DNA from: CAWAVN01 sp963825075
Lineage (GTDB): Bacteria > Planctomycetota > Planctomycetia > Planctomycetales > Planctomycetaceae
Direction of reading: 5' to 3'
Assembly (NCBI GenBank): GCA_963825075.1
Contig: CAWGRX010000030.1
Span: 62,001 to 126,000, forward strand
DNA: 64,000 bases
In this document: in pieces, positions 44,664-53,150 of the stretch
Layout of the letters: each line of letters opens with the position of its first letter
How positions within the stretch are numbered: the first letter of the stretch is position 1
The notes under the pieces: model-generated
Databases searched by the model: none
What the model was told of the DNA's origin: nothing
Seen by the model: the letters and a program-made list of their open reading frames with translations, nothing else
Position numbers and translations under genes: made by a program

Positions 44664-45158
44664 CTAACGAGGCGACGATTCTTCGGCGGTTTGTGCACAC
44701 TGAATCCGTTGGCGCAACAGAAAGCCTCCCCAAATGGCGAAGGGAAGCAAGAAGAGCGTCAAAGCGAGAGCGACACATTGCACGACGGTCGGAATAACCA
44801 GAAGCGAGCCGTGCCACAGATTGATGACGGTCGTTATCGCGAGGGAGAGAACCATCATCCACAAGATCGCTACGACGAAATAGTAGATTCCTGGGTCGTC
44901 AGACCGGGGAATGACAATAAAGTGAAGCGAAGCGAGGGATACCAGATAGTATCCAGCCGCCACAATCGCTCCTGCCGATAAGATTTTTTCGCGGATTGTC
45001 ATTCCATCAGTCGCGGTCGTGTTCGCAGTCTGGCTTTCCTCTGCATCCAACGGTGGACGTGAAAACGCGGGAGCTTCAATCTCGGCTCTGCACTCGGGGC
45101 AGAATGCATCACGCACCCGGGGAAGCTCTGTTCCGCAATGGGGACACCATTCAGTCAT
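44664..45158 (-). CDS. Zinc-ribbon membrane protein
   Basis: A 164-residue protein with an N-terminal zinc ribbon (WCPHCGTEL and FCPECRAEI, residues 4-28, C-x2-C twice) and three membrane helices (about residues 58-77, 88-108 and 118-145). This layout is common in small bacterial membrane proteins of unknown function. ATG start at 45158. Convergent with the small membrane protein before it. Confidence 0.75.
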   Translation of the reverse strand: MTEWCPHCGTELPRVRDAFCPECRAEIEAPAFSRPPLDAEESQTANTTATDGMTIREKILSAGAIVAAGYYLVSLASLHFIVIPRSDDPGIYYFVVAILWMMVLSLAITTVINLWHGSLLVIPTVVQCVALALTLFLLPFAIWGGFLLRQRIQCAQTAEESSPR

Positions 45159-45180
45159 GTGAGACCTTTAGTTCTTGGAC

Positions 45181-45270
45181 TTACTCGATTACATTCGGCT
45201 TGGACTTACCTTCCACGCGCGGCCTGCATCTGAGGACGCTGCTGACTTCGAGGGGCTTGATAGTTGATCC
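45181..45270 (-). pseudogene. Remnant of a second eboB-like gene, 3' end only
   Basis: Read on the minus strand, the segment encodes LEVSSVLRCRPRVEGKSKPN then VIE and stop, nearly the same as the C-terminus of the EboB-like protein at 45.9 kb (SSVLRGGQEPRVEDKPKPN, VIE, stop). The DNA also matches the true 3' end (GAGGACGCTGCTG...TTACATTCGGCTTGG). No further upstream portion is recognisable. It is a degenerate partial duplication or the scar of an insertion event. Confidence 0.65.
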
Positions 45271-45341
45271 ATTCATTCATCTAATGAAAACAGACGTTTA
45301 GCTTGTATTTGACGCTTTCTCGCCTGGAATGGCGAAATCAA

Positions 45342-45836
45342 ATGGAATCGCCCGAATCTTATCTGGATCATTTGCAATACTGGTTCGCAGCCATTGCCAG
45401 CGAAAAAATTGTTGTCACGGATGATTCATGCATTGAGGCTCAAGCGAATCTCTGGACGATTTCACTAACGAAGGAAATGGCATCCAATCTTTCGGTGCGC
45501 GAGGTTTGTGGTTGCGTAAACACCTTAATCGAGAGAAAGCGTAGCGAAGCGAAACAAAGTAGCCTTGTTCCACTCCGCTTTTATTTATGGTTTGATGAGC
45601 AAGCTGGGCAACTGCAATTCAGCATAACGTCCGTTGCCGATCCATCGCAATTACCTTTCCAATGCCCAATCAATCCTGACGCCAAGCTCAGTGAGATTGT
45701 TTCTCAGCTTTTGACTTCCCCTTATTTCGACGGAATACCATTCGAGGAACTGGATACAGAACATTCAAATTCCCCTGAGTTAGCGTCTTCCGAACCGTCT
45801 ATTTTGGACGTTTTTGTGACAAAACTGAATAATTGA
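45342..45836 (+). CDS. Hypothetical protein of distinct base composition
   Basis: A 164-residue soluble protein (MESPESYLDHLQYWFAAIAS...) without signal or membrane segments; PLRFYLWFDEQAGQLQFSIT suggests a mixed alpha/beta fold. Start taken at ATG 45342. It is visibly richer in A and T than its neighbours and lies between the duplicated eboB 3' ends, so it may have come in with the event that made the duplication. The family is not recognised. Confidence 0.6.
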   Translation: MESPESYLDHLQYWFAAIASEKIVVTDDSCIEAQANLWTISLTKEMASNLSVREVCGCVNTLIERKRSEAKQSSLVPLRFYLWFDEQAGQLQFSITSVADPSQLPFQCPINPDAKLSEIVSQLLTSPYFDGIPFEELDTEHSNSPELASSEPSILDVFVTKLNN

Positions 45837-45852
45837 TTGTTTCGCGAGTCCC

Positions 45853-46764
45853 TTACTCAATCACATTCGGCTTGGGCTTGTCTTCGACTCGCGGTTCTTG
45901 GCCGCCTCTTAGGACGCTGCTGCCTTCGAAGAGGGTTCTTTGGTCAATGGCTGGCGGATTGAGCCAGTCTGATTCTTTCATCTGGCCGCTTTGGCCGTAG
46001 GCGGCGAGGGCGTTGTTATAGACGACGTCTTCGATTTGGTTTTCCGGGATGCCTCGCTCTTTCATGAGCCGGACTGTTTTGGGCACGGCGAGCGGGTCGG
46101 AGACGCCCCAGTCGGCGGCGGAATCGACGATGATCCGCTCCGAGCCGTACTTCTTCACAATTTCCACCATGCGTTCGTTGCCCATTTTGGTTTTGGGATA
46201 GATCGTAAAGGCGGCCCAGAAGCCGCGGTCCAAAACTTCCTGGACGGTTTCTTCGTTGTTGTGATCGACCACGACTTTGCCGGGTTCCAGGCCCATCTCG
46301 AGGCACACATCCATGCTCCGCGAGGTGCCTCGCTTTTTGTTGCGGTGCGGTGTGTGGATCATCACCGGCAGCTCGACTTCCTTGGCGAGTTCGAGTTGTT
46401 CGCGGAAGAAGCGGTCCTCGGCGTCGGTCTGATCGTCGTAGCCGATTTCCCCCACCGCCACCACGCCCTCTTTGGCGAGGTACAAGGGCAGGATTTCCAT
46501 GACCTGTTCGGCAAGCGGGATGTTGTTGGCCTCTTTGGAATTGAGGCCGATGGTGCAGTAATGCCTGATCCCAAACTGGGCCGCCCGGAACCGCTCGAAC
46601 CCGACGAGGCTGGAGAAATAATCCTGAAACGTCCCAACGGCGGTGCGGGGCTGGCCGAGCCAAAACGCCGGCTCGATAATCGCCACGATGCCATTGGCGG
46701 CCATCGCTTCGTAATCATCCGTGGTGCGGGCACTCATATGAACGTGCGGGTCGATGATCTTCAT
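45853..46764 (-). CDS. eboB: TatD-like metal-dependent hydrolase, EboB type
   Basis: A 303-residue TIM-barrel hydrolase. Metal ligands are visible: HxH in IDPHVHMSA, Glu in VAVGEIGYDD, His in VMIHTPHRN, His in VVDHNNEE and Asp in IIVDSAADWG. This matches TatD-like proteins encoded beside EboA in ebo clusters. Start ATG 46764 has GAGGAA upstream. The eboA gene lies upstream on the same strand, so both belong to an ebo-type locus, a pathway in various bacteria and algae that exports or makes an unknown metabolite precursor. eboC to eboF are not nearby. Confidence 0.78.
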   Translation of the reverse strand: MKIIDPHVHMSARTTDDYEAMAANGIVAIIEPAFWLGQPRTAVGTFQDYFSSLVGFERFRAAQFGIRHYCTIGLNSKEANNIPLAEQVMEILPLYLAKEGVVAVGEIGYDDQTDAEDRFFREQLELAKEVELPVMIHTPHRNKKRGTSRSMDVCLEMGLEPGKVVVDHNNEETVQEVLDRGFWAAFTIYPKTKMGNERMVEIVKKYGSERIIVDSAADWGVSDPLAVPKTVRLMKERGIPENQIEDVVYNNALAAYGQSGQMKESDWLNPPAIDQRTLFEGSSVLRGGQEPRVEDKPKPNVIE

Positions 46765-46800
46765 AAGGGGTTCCTCGATTCCTTGGCATAAACAGTACAA

Positions 46801-46905
46801 AAATTAGCCGCAGGGGGGCACCGCCCGAAGGGTGGTCCGCCCCGGTTTCTGGGATTTTCTCTGGATTTCGCTGAACCGGACGCTAGCGCGTGCCGGCTGA
46901 TAAGT
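46801..46905. repeat. Palindromic repeat, left of eboA
   Basis: AGCCGCAGGGGGGCACCGCC and GGGTGGTCCGCCCCGG recur inverted at 47838-47893 on the other side of eboA, and again at 51715-51765. A GACGCTAGCGCGTGCCGGCT tail at about 46880 also recurs near 51775. Confidence 0.7.
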
Positions 46906-46908
46906 TAT

Positions 46909-47796
46909 TCAGGTGACTTGATCCCACGTCAGGTCGCCAGATTGGATTTTTTGGGCGAGCGTCTTTTCGGTTTTCAATAGTGCCGCGGCTTCGGGCGATG
47001 GGCAACTGGAAAGGGCCAAGGCGGCGGCGGCTTTTTCGGGTTCGGTGCCGGTTTCCAGAACTTTTTTGAGATCGGCAAGCGCGGCTTGGTCCGCAAAGGG
47101 GCCGACGCAGCGCCACAGTTCCGGGCTGACACTGCGGCCGGCGGCCCAGCGTTCGTGGGCGTAATCGACCAGCATGTTGCCGAGTGCCGGATTGGCCCGT
47201 TCGTCCAAACCGAGGATCGGATAAAGCGGTGCCTCGATGAAGAGACTTTTCAGAACCATCTGGTTCCAGCGGCCTTGTTCCAGATGCTCCGCGGGGTAAG
47301 GATTGCGGTCGGCCACCGCGCAGAAGACCGATTTGATGTTCGTCCGCGTGCCTTCCGAAGCCCGCATCGCATGGGCCGACTGATAAGGCAACACCGGCAG
47401 AGCTTGATAAAGCGCCACCAACTCGCCGACCTCGCCGGAACCGAAAAGCTGATCCAAAATCTTGACGAACGGCTCTTCCGGCTGCGAAGCCGCCGCCAAA
47501 ACCAGCCGAGTGCGGGCGGCTTGCTCCACGGTCCAATTCTGGGGATTCCAACCGGGCCTGGCTTGGTCGGCGGCTTTTAAGTCCTCTTTCGAAAGCGTCA
47601 AATCCGCTTTGCCCAGCTTGCGGGGAATCATCCCGAACGCAAGGAACAACGTTTTCTGGTCGCCCGCGGCGGCTTTTTCGATCCGTTCCCTGAGCCAGGC
47701 CATCGCTTCCGGCGAAACCTGTTTTTCGAGCCAAGCTTCCAGCAGCTTTCCGACTTGGGCGAAGTCGATGGAAGGGGCTTTCCGCAAATCAGCCAT
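46909..47796 (-). CDS. eboA: EboA domain protein
   Basis: A 295-residue helical protein of the EboA family (MADLRKAPSIDFAQVGKLLE...). Family segments AWLRERIEKAA, FLAFGMIPRKLGKADL, WTVEQAARTRLVL, FVKILDQLF and TNIKSVFCAVADRNPYPAEH are recognisable. EboA is the first gene of ebo clusters and is of unknown biochemical role. Here it precedes the EboB-like hydrolase, with a repeat of about 145 bases between them. The whole gene is bracketed by inverted copies of a palindromic repeat. Confidence 0.8.
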   Translation of the reverse strand: MADLRKAPSIDFAQVGKLLEAWLEKQVSPEAMAWLRERIEKAAAGDQKTLFLAFGMIPRKLGKADLTLSKEDLKAADQARPGWNPQNWTVEQAARTRLVLAAASQPEEPFVKILDQLFGSGEVGELVALYQALPVLPYQSAHAMRASEGTRTNIKSVFCAVADRNPYPAEHLEQGRWNQMVLKSLFIEAPLYPILGLDERANPALGNMLVDYAHERWAAGRSVSPELWRCVGPFADQAALADLKKVLETGTEPEKAAAALALSSCPSPEAAALLKTEKTLAQKIQSGDLTWDQVT

Positions 47797-47837
47797 CGGT
47801 CGTTCCTATCCGCTCGGTGTTGTTCGAGATAAACCTT

Positions 47838-47893
47838 TCGATTATCAACCGGGGCGGACCACCCTGCGGGCGGTGCCCCCCCCGGCGGCTTAT
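47838..47893. repeat. Palindromic repeat, right of eboA
   Basis: ACCGGGGCGGACCACCCTGC followed by GGGCGGTGCCCCCCC, the inverted counterpart of 46801-46850. Together they flank eboA. Confidence 0.7.
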
Positions 47894-47979
47894 AAAACCG
47901 AAAACTCTTCCTCGATTGATGCTTAAACTTTCCCCCCCAGTCTAATCGGCCACGCCATCCCTGCAAGACACCGGCGGTT

Positions 47980-48570
47980 TCACGATGGCCGCTCCGCATT
48001 GGCGAGTTGCATTTTGACGTCGGCGGCCACGGCGTGGACGGATTCTTTTCCGAACCGCTTTTGCAAGCGGCGGACGAAGGGCTTGCCCAGGCGGGGCAAG
48101 AACTGATGCGGTCGGGAGAAGGCGAAGATGTCGTACCAGACTTCGCCGGAGTCGGCGAGCTCGATCTGAAATCGCTCCTCGCCGCACTCGGCGTGTTCGG
48201 GCAGGGTTCCATAGGCAAAGCCGAAGCAGTCCGGTTCGTCGATGACGTAAACGATCCGGCAGACATTGACCCACCACAATCCCATCGCGCGGGCGATCGT
48301 GCAGAGGATTTCGCCCTCCCGGATCGGCGTGTCGGCAGGGAACGCTTCGAGCCAGGAAAACGCAAACTCCCGCCAACGCCGGAGCGCATCCTGCGCCGCC
48401 GCGAACACCTCCGGCCCGTGTCCCAACAAGGCTCGCGTATGATCCACGACAAAACCGGAAGGCGGCTCCGCCCTAGTCGCTCCCACCGGCGCATAAGTCG
48501 GATTCAAACCGGCTTGGGACGCTAGAATTTCGTGAATCCTATGCGGCGATGGCTTCCGAAGGAAAATCAT
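47980..48570 (-). CDS. DUF1990 (UPF0548) family protein
   Basis: A 196-residue protein of the DUF1990 family, shared by bacteria and plants. Motifs: PTYAPVGATRAEPPSGFVVD, WLEAFPADTPIREGEILC, ARAMGLWWVNVCRIVYVIDE, FGFAYGTLPEHAECGEERF and VWYDIFAFSRPHQFLPRLG. The fold is thought to be START-like; its ligand is unknown. Start ATG 48570. Often found with atypical SDR proteins such as the one divergently encoded after it. Confidence 0.85.
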   Translation of the reverse strand: MIFLRKPSPHRIHEILASQAGLNPTYAPVGATRAEPPSGFVVDHTRALLGHGPEVFAAAQDALRRWREFAFSWLEAFPADTPIREGEILCTIARAMGLWWVNVCRIVYVIDEPDCFGFAYGTLPEHAECGEERFQIELADSGEVWYDIFAFSRPHQFLPRLGKPFVRRLQKRFGKESVHAVAADVKMQLANAERPS

Positions 48571-48686
48571 AACATCCTCGATACTGGACTCGGTGTCTGA
48601 TATTCTATGATTTTAGTCCCCTGGACGCAGGTTTCCTCGGCTGAATTTCCCGTTTGGCAACGTGGCGGAAAGATTTGGCATTAGAC

Positions 48687-49610
48687 ATGACAAAATCGCC
48701 AGACGACCCCGTCGTTTTGTTGACGGGGGCCACCGGATATATCGGCGGGCGGCTGTTGCCTCGACTTGAAGAACAAGTGCGCGTGCGTTGTCTCGTCCGC
48801 CGTCCCACGCAACTCGCCGGGAAAACCGCCGCTTCCACCGAAGTCGTCCCCGGAGACGTCATGGATGTGGAGTCTCTGCGGTCAACGCTGGAGGGGGTGG
48901 AGACGGCATATTATCTCATCCACTCGATGGGAGAGTCGGAAAGCTTTGCAAACCGGGACCGCCAGGCTGCCCGGAATTTTGCCGAAGCGGCCCAACAAGC
49001 TCGCGTGCGAAAAATCATTTATCTGGGCGGGTTGGGAGACAGCGAGGATCCCAAGTTGTCCCCCCATCTGAAAAGCCGGCAGGAAGTCGGGGCGATTCTC
49101 CGGCAATCGGGCGTGGAGACGATTGAGTTCCGCGCGTCCGTGGTCGTGGGAGCCGGCAGTTTGTCGTTTGAATTGATCAAGTCTCTCACCGAACGCCTGC
49201 CGGTGATGATTTGCCCCCGTTGGTTGTCCACTCCCACGCAACCGATCGCCGTGGATGATGTCTTAGAATACCTTGTCGCAGCCCGAACCATGCCGATCGG
49301 CGAAAGCCGAATTTATGAAATCGGTGGAACGGACGTCATCACCTATGGGGAATTGATCCGCGAGTACGCCAAACAACGCGGACTTCACCGGCTCTTGATC
49401 TACGTGCCCGTGCTAAGCCCTTATCTCTCCAGTTTGTGGCTGGGATTGGTCACTCCCGCAACAGCAGAAGTGGGTCGGCATTTGATCGAGGGATTGAAGA
49501 ACTCCACGATCGTCCGCGATCAATCCGCCCTCCACGATTTTCCCATTCGTCCGATGGGGATTCGAGACGCGGTCGCCCAAGCCCTGGCAGAATCATCGCG
49601 ATCATCTTGA
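48687..49610 (+). CDS. Atypical short-chain dehydrogenase (NmrA-like NAD(P)-binding)
   Basis: A 307-residue protein. The Rossmann start is VVLLTGATGYIGGRLLPRLE (GxxGxxG), followed by GDVMDVESLRSTLEGVETAY and a YLIHSMGESESFANRDRQAA segment, KIIYLGGLGD and FRASVVVGAGSLSFELIKSL. This is the NmrA-like SDR group often linked with DUF2867 or DUF1990. The classical Y-x3-K is not obvious, so it may be a sensor or non-classical reductase. ATG 48687 was chosen over an earlier GTG/ATG-free extension from 48654. Confidence 0.85.
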   Translation: MTKSPDDPVVLLTGATGYIGGRLLPRLEEQVRVRCLVRRPTQLAGKTAASTEVVPGDVMDVESLRSTLEGVETAYYLIHSMGESESFANRDRQAARNFAEAAQQARVRKIIYLGGLGDSEDPKLSPHLKSRQEVGAILRQSGVETIEFRASVVVGAGSLSFELIKSLTERLPVMICPRWLSTPTQPIAVDDVLEYLVAARTMPIGESRIYEIGGTDVITYGELIREYAKQRGLHRLLIYVPVLSPYLSSLWLGLVTPATAEVGRHLIEGLKNSTIVRDQSALHDFPIRPMGIRDAVAQALAESSRSS

Positions 49611-49740
49611 CTTTTTCCCAGGGAAATGGGATTCTGGAATATATGAAAGTTCGTTGATATTCGGAAAACCTCGCCTGCCCCTCAGCGATTCTGTTCCGTT
49701 CAACTTCCGCCGAATCCCGCGTTTTTTCGAGGACTTTCGG

Positions 49741-51669
49741 ATGAAACTCCGTCAAAGTGCTTCTCCTTATTTGGTTTCCACGGTTCTTCACGGCGCGATT
49801 TTGTTCGGGCTGTGGTGCATTGTGCAATCCACGCCGATTCACGAAACCGAATTCGATCTGGAAACCGTGTTGATGGATGAAGAGCGGTCGGTGGACGAGG
49901 TCGTTCAGGAATTGGATCAGCAAGTGGAAGCCGCGACGAGCATCAATTTCGTCGCCGGGAGCGTCTCGAAGGTGATGGGCGGATCGAATGCGCCGCTGGC
50001 GAACATGAAAAAGATCGAGATCAAAGATCAAATCGAGAACCCCGACGTCAAAGTGCAGATTGCCCGCGAATCGCTGCCGGGGGCGGACATGCTCACCCAG
50101 GAGTTGGGCGAAGCGGAGGTCACCGGGGAAGTCGGCGACGTGGTGGAAGGCTACGGGGCGGCCCTCGACCGCTTGACGCAGGAACTGATCCGGCTGCTCA
50201 GGACGGACAAGCTGCTGGTGGTGTGGATGTTCGACGAGTCGGAAAGCATGAAAGACGACCAACAGGAAATCCGCGACCGGCTCAAGCGGGTCTATGAAGA
50301 ACTGCATCTGGTGGAGACCAACGAACTCGCCGCGGGCGGTAAGCAAAAGAAAAAGCTGCAGGATGTGCTGTTAACGGCGATCACCAGTTTTGGCGAAGTT
50401 CCGCACAAGCAGACCGCCCGGCCTACGGGCATCCCCGACGAGTTGATGGCCGCCATCGACAAGATTCCCGTCGATAAAACCGGCACGGAAAACCTGTGCT
50501 CGGCGGTGATTCAAGTCGTGAAGGAGTATCACCAGATGGCCGCGCGAAACAAACGCAAACTGGTGCTGGTGATTGTCAGTGACGAGTCCGGCGACGACGG
50601 CCAATATGTCGAAGACGCCCTCCAGGAAGCCAACAACGCCAAGGCTCCGATTTACATTCTGGGGCGGGAGTCGGTGTTCGGGTCGTTGTACGCCCATGTG
50701 AAATGGCGGCAGCCGCAGACGGGGCGGCTGTTTTATTTGCCGATCCGCCGCGGCCCCGAAACACCGTTTGCGGAGCAGCTGCAATACAACGGCTTCCGCC
50801 GCCGACGCGATTCCCACATGAGCGGCTTCGGCCCGTACGAGCAAGTCCGCCTGTGCCGGAACACCGGCGGGATCTTTTTCCAATTGCCCGGCGAGCAGGA
50901 AAACCTCAACGACCTGGACGACCGCGAAAACCAGATGCTCAACCTGCGGGAATATCTGCCCGACTTGAGTTCCCGGCGGTTCTATCAGGAGCACCGCGAC
51001 AACAGCCCGTTCCGCAAGGCGATTTGGGACGTGATCGTGATGCTCAACCCCTACAACCCCCGCGCCAAAGGCCTGGAACTGCCCGACCCGGAGGAAACCC
51101 GCGAGCGGTTCAACACCCAACTCGCCAGCTACGGTCCCAAGGTGCAAGAGCGGCTCAGGCAGATCAAGACGATTTTGGGCGTGATGCAGCAAGCCCGCCT
51201 GCACCTGGAGAAGGTCCGCGAACTCCGCGATTCCGAACCATCCCGGCGTTGGCGGGCCAACTACGATTTGATCTCCGCCCAGCTCTTGTGGTATCAGGTG
51301 CGGCTGTTCGAGTATGGCATCGGCTTGGAGCAGTTCGCCCGCAAGGGGGTTCCGGCCGTTCTCCAAAAGAACCCCAAGCACAACCGCTGGTACATTCGCG
51401 AGGATCCGTCGGACTTCGTGATGCCCGATGAGCTTCAGCAGAAATTCTTGGGGGTCAGTCCCGAAGAACTCCAGTCCGTTTACGACAAGGCCGTGGCCGG
51501 TTTGCAAGCCGTCCAAAGAGAGCACGCCGGCTCTCCGTGGGCGCGGCGGGCGGAATGGGAACTCAAGAGAAAGTCGGGCGTGCAGTTCAAGACGTATTAC
51601 CAACCGCCGCCCAAGCCTGGCAGACCATCAAAGCCACGCCCCACGCCGCCGCCCCCGCCGAAACTGTAA
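49741..51669 (+). CDS. Membrane-anchored von Willebrand factor A domain protein
   Basis: A 642-residue protein. One N-terminal membrane helix (SPYLVSTVLHGAILFGLWCI, about residues 8-27) resembles TonB-like anchors; the VWA domain lies at about residues 155-365 with the MIDAS start WMFDESESMKDD (D-E-S-E-S, near the D-x-S-x-S consensus) and TGTENLCSAV. A helical region follows (ETRERFNTQLASYGPKVQER) and the C-terminus is a Pro-rich tail (PKPGRPSKPRPTPPPPPKL). It is probably exposed outside the inner membrane for protein contacts. ATG 49741 is supported by length; the frame is open from 49654. Confidence 0.85.
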   Translation: MKLRQSASPYLVSTVLHGAILFGLWCIVQSTPIHETEFDLETVLMDEERSVDEVVQELDQQVEAATSINFVAGSVSKVMGGSNAPLANMKKIEIKDQIENPDVKVQIARESLPGADMLTQELGEAEVTGEVGDVVEGYGAALDRLTQELIRLLRTDKLLVVWMFDESESMKDDQQEIRDRLKRVYEELHLVETNELAAGGKQKKKLQDVLLTAITSFGEVPHKQTARPTGIPDELMAAIDKIPVDKTGTENLCSAVIQVVKEYHQMAARNKRKLVLVIVSDESGDDGQYVEDALQEANNAKAPIYILGRESVFGSLYAHVKWRQPQTGRLFYLPIRRGPETPFAEQLQYNGFRRRRDSHMSGFGPYEQVRLCRNTGGIFFQLPGEQENLNDLDDRENQMLNLREYLPDLSSRRFYQEHRDNSPFRKAIWDVIVMLNPYNPRAKGLELPDPEETRERFNTQLASYGPKVQERLRQIKTILGVMQQARLHLEKVRELRDSEPSRRWRANYDLISAQLLWYQVRLFEYGIGLEQFARKGVPAVLQKNPKHNRWYIREDPSDFVMPDELQQKFLGVSPEELQSVYDKAVAGLQAVQREHAGSPWARRAEWELKRKSGVQFKTYYQPPPKPGRPSKPRPTPPPPPKL

Positions 51670-51714
51670 CGACATCGCGGTGGCTACCGTGCTAATGGCA
51701 CCACTTAAACATTA

Positions 51715-51810
51715 TCCGCAGGGCGGCACCGCCCGCAGGGTGGTGTCCCCCCCCTTCAAAACGTTCAAAACCGACGCTAGCGCGTTTCGGCTAATAATCG
51801 GAGCGCGTGC
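51715..51810. repeat. Palindromic repeat, third copy
   Basis: TCCGCAGGGCGGCACCGCCC followed by GCAGGGTGGTGTCC, and a GACGCTAGCGCGTTTCGGCT tail. Related to the copies flanking eboA. Confidence 0.65.
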
Positions 51811-51819
51811 CGGCTGATT

Positions 51820-52851
51820 CTACTGCACCTTCCAAGCGTGGATCTTAGGTTTCAAGCCTTTTTGGTATTTGTTGAAGCCGAACGGTGTGGGTTGGTAATC
51901 GCCGACGAAATCCACGTTCAGGTTCGGGGTGATCTTGTCTTCCATGCCCAGGCTCCAATAGACGGCGTTGACCAACAGCCGGCGAAGTCCCACGCTGAGA
52001 AAATCCTGCGAGGCCCCCATCGTGGTCGCGAACACGCGGGCGGTTTTTCCGGTTTGGGTTTTATACGACTTGACCCAGGCCACAGGCATCATGGGTTTGT
52101 TCTGGGGACCTTCCGCCGGGGCATCGGTGGGTTTCATCCCGCTGAGCACTTGCCCCATCACCAAAGGCTGGCTATCTCCGGGGAGTGGCAGGCGGACGCC
52201 ATACACATCGGTCGGTCCCCAGATGTCGCCGTCTTTAATGCCCTTCAAAATCGGATGCTCCACTTCGCCGGGGGCGATCACGCCACGCGTGCTTTGGCGA
52301 CCGTGCTGTCCGTGATGGTTCCGCCAGGTCTCGCCCAGAACCTTCCGCCCGAACCCGCCGTCCCAATCCTTTTCCTTGCTTCGCCAACTGTACTCCTCGA
52401 ACGGCTGGCCGGCGGGGATGTTGAAGGCGTGCGTCGCCGTCCGCAATCCGATGATTGGCTTCCCGGATTCAATATAATCCGCCAAAAACTTCATCTGGTC
52501 CGGCGGGAGGTTGCGGAAGCGGGTGAACAAGATCAGCAGGTCGGCATCTTTGAGCGCTTCGAGGCCGGGGATGTTATCGTTCTGGTTGGGATTGATGGTC
52601 CCGTCTTTCTTGTCGATGGGAAACAGCACCGTGCAGGTAAAGCCGTGGTGCTTCGCCAGGATTTTGCCCAACTGCGGCAGGGCTTCTTCCGAGCGGTATT
52701 CCTCATCGCCGGCGATTAGGACGATGTGCTTGCCTTTCCCCGGCCCGGTTTGGCCTTCGTAGCGGACCCAATTTTCGTCCGCGTGCAAAATTCCTCCGAG
52801 GACACTTAGCACCAGAACGCTCCCGATTCCCCAGTCTCGCGCAATGTTCAT
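51820..52851 (-). CDS. Secreted ThuA-domain protein
   Basis: A 343-residue exported protein with an N-terminal signal (GSVLVLSVLGGILHA). The body is a class-I glutamine-amidotransferase-like ThuA domain: HIVLIAGDEEYRSEEALPQL, DADLLILFTRFRNLPPDQM, YIESGKPIIGLRTATHAFN and WRNHHGQHGRQSTRG. ThuA proteins take part in disaccharide use or are secreted in planctomycetes with unknown substrate. ATG 52851 has AAGGAG at good distance, so the longer open frame (to 53049) is not used. Confidence 0.87.
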   Translation of the reverse strand: MNIARDWGIGSVLVLSVLGGILHADENWVRYEGQTGPGKGKHIVLIAGDEEYRSEEALPQLGKILAKHHGFTCTVLFPIDKKDGTINPNQNDNIPGLEALKDADLLILFTRFRNLPPDQMKFLADYIESGKPIIGLRTATHAFNIPAGQPFEEYSWRSKEKDWDGGFGRKVLGETWRNHHGQHGRQSTRGVIAPGEVEHPILKGIKDGDIWGPTDVYGVRLPLPGDSQPLVMGQVLSGMKPTDAPAEGPQNKPMMPVAWVKSYKTQTGKTARVFATTMGASQDFLSVGLRRLLVNAVYWSLGMEDKITPNLNVDFVGDYQPTPFGFNKYQKGLKPKIHAWKVQ

Positions 52852-53104
52852 GTTGGCTCCTTCGATTTTTGTGAAAATCACGATTTGTCCTTCTACCATA
52901 CGCGGAGAACGTCCGGCATGCCAGCCGACGGACGCCCCGACCGGCCGTTCCGCTTGTCCTGGGGAAATGCGTAGGATATTCTCGATAGCGGCCCTCGGCC
53001 GGAGATTAAGACCAAAGTTATGATGAAGATTAAGAAAGAGCCGGGTCATGGAAGGGCTTCTTGAATCTTCATTTTCTGGGGTTCCACAAAACCCGCCGCC
53101 TTAC

Positions 53105-53140
53105 GCGGGCACCGACCAAAGGTTGGTCCGGCTCGCCCGG
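53105..53140. repeat. Short palindromic element in front of the Crp/Fnr gene
   Basis: GGGCACCGACCAAAGGTTGG then TCCGGCTCGCCC; contains the dyad ACCAAAGGTTGGT. It belongs loosely to the GGCACCGCCC family. Confidence 0.45.
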
Positions 53141-53150
53141 AGTTTCAGGA

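Noticed and set aside
50371..51603. 410-codon minus-strand frame within the VWA gene
   Set aside because: Antisense shadow of high-GC coding sequence.
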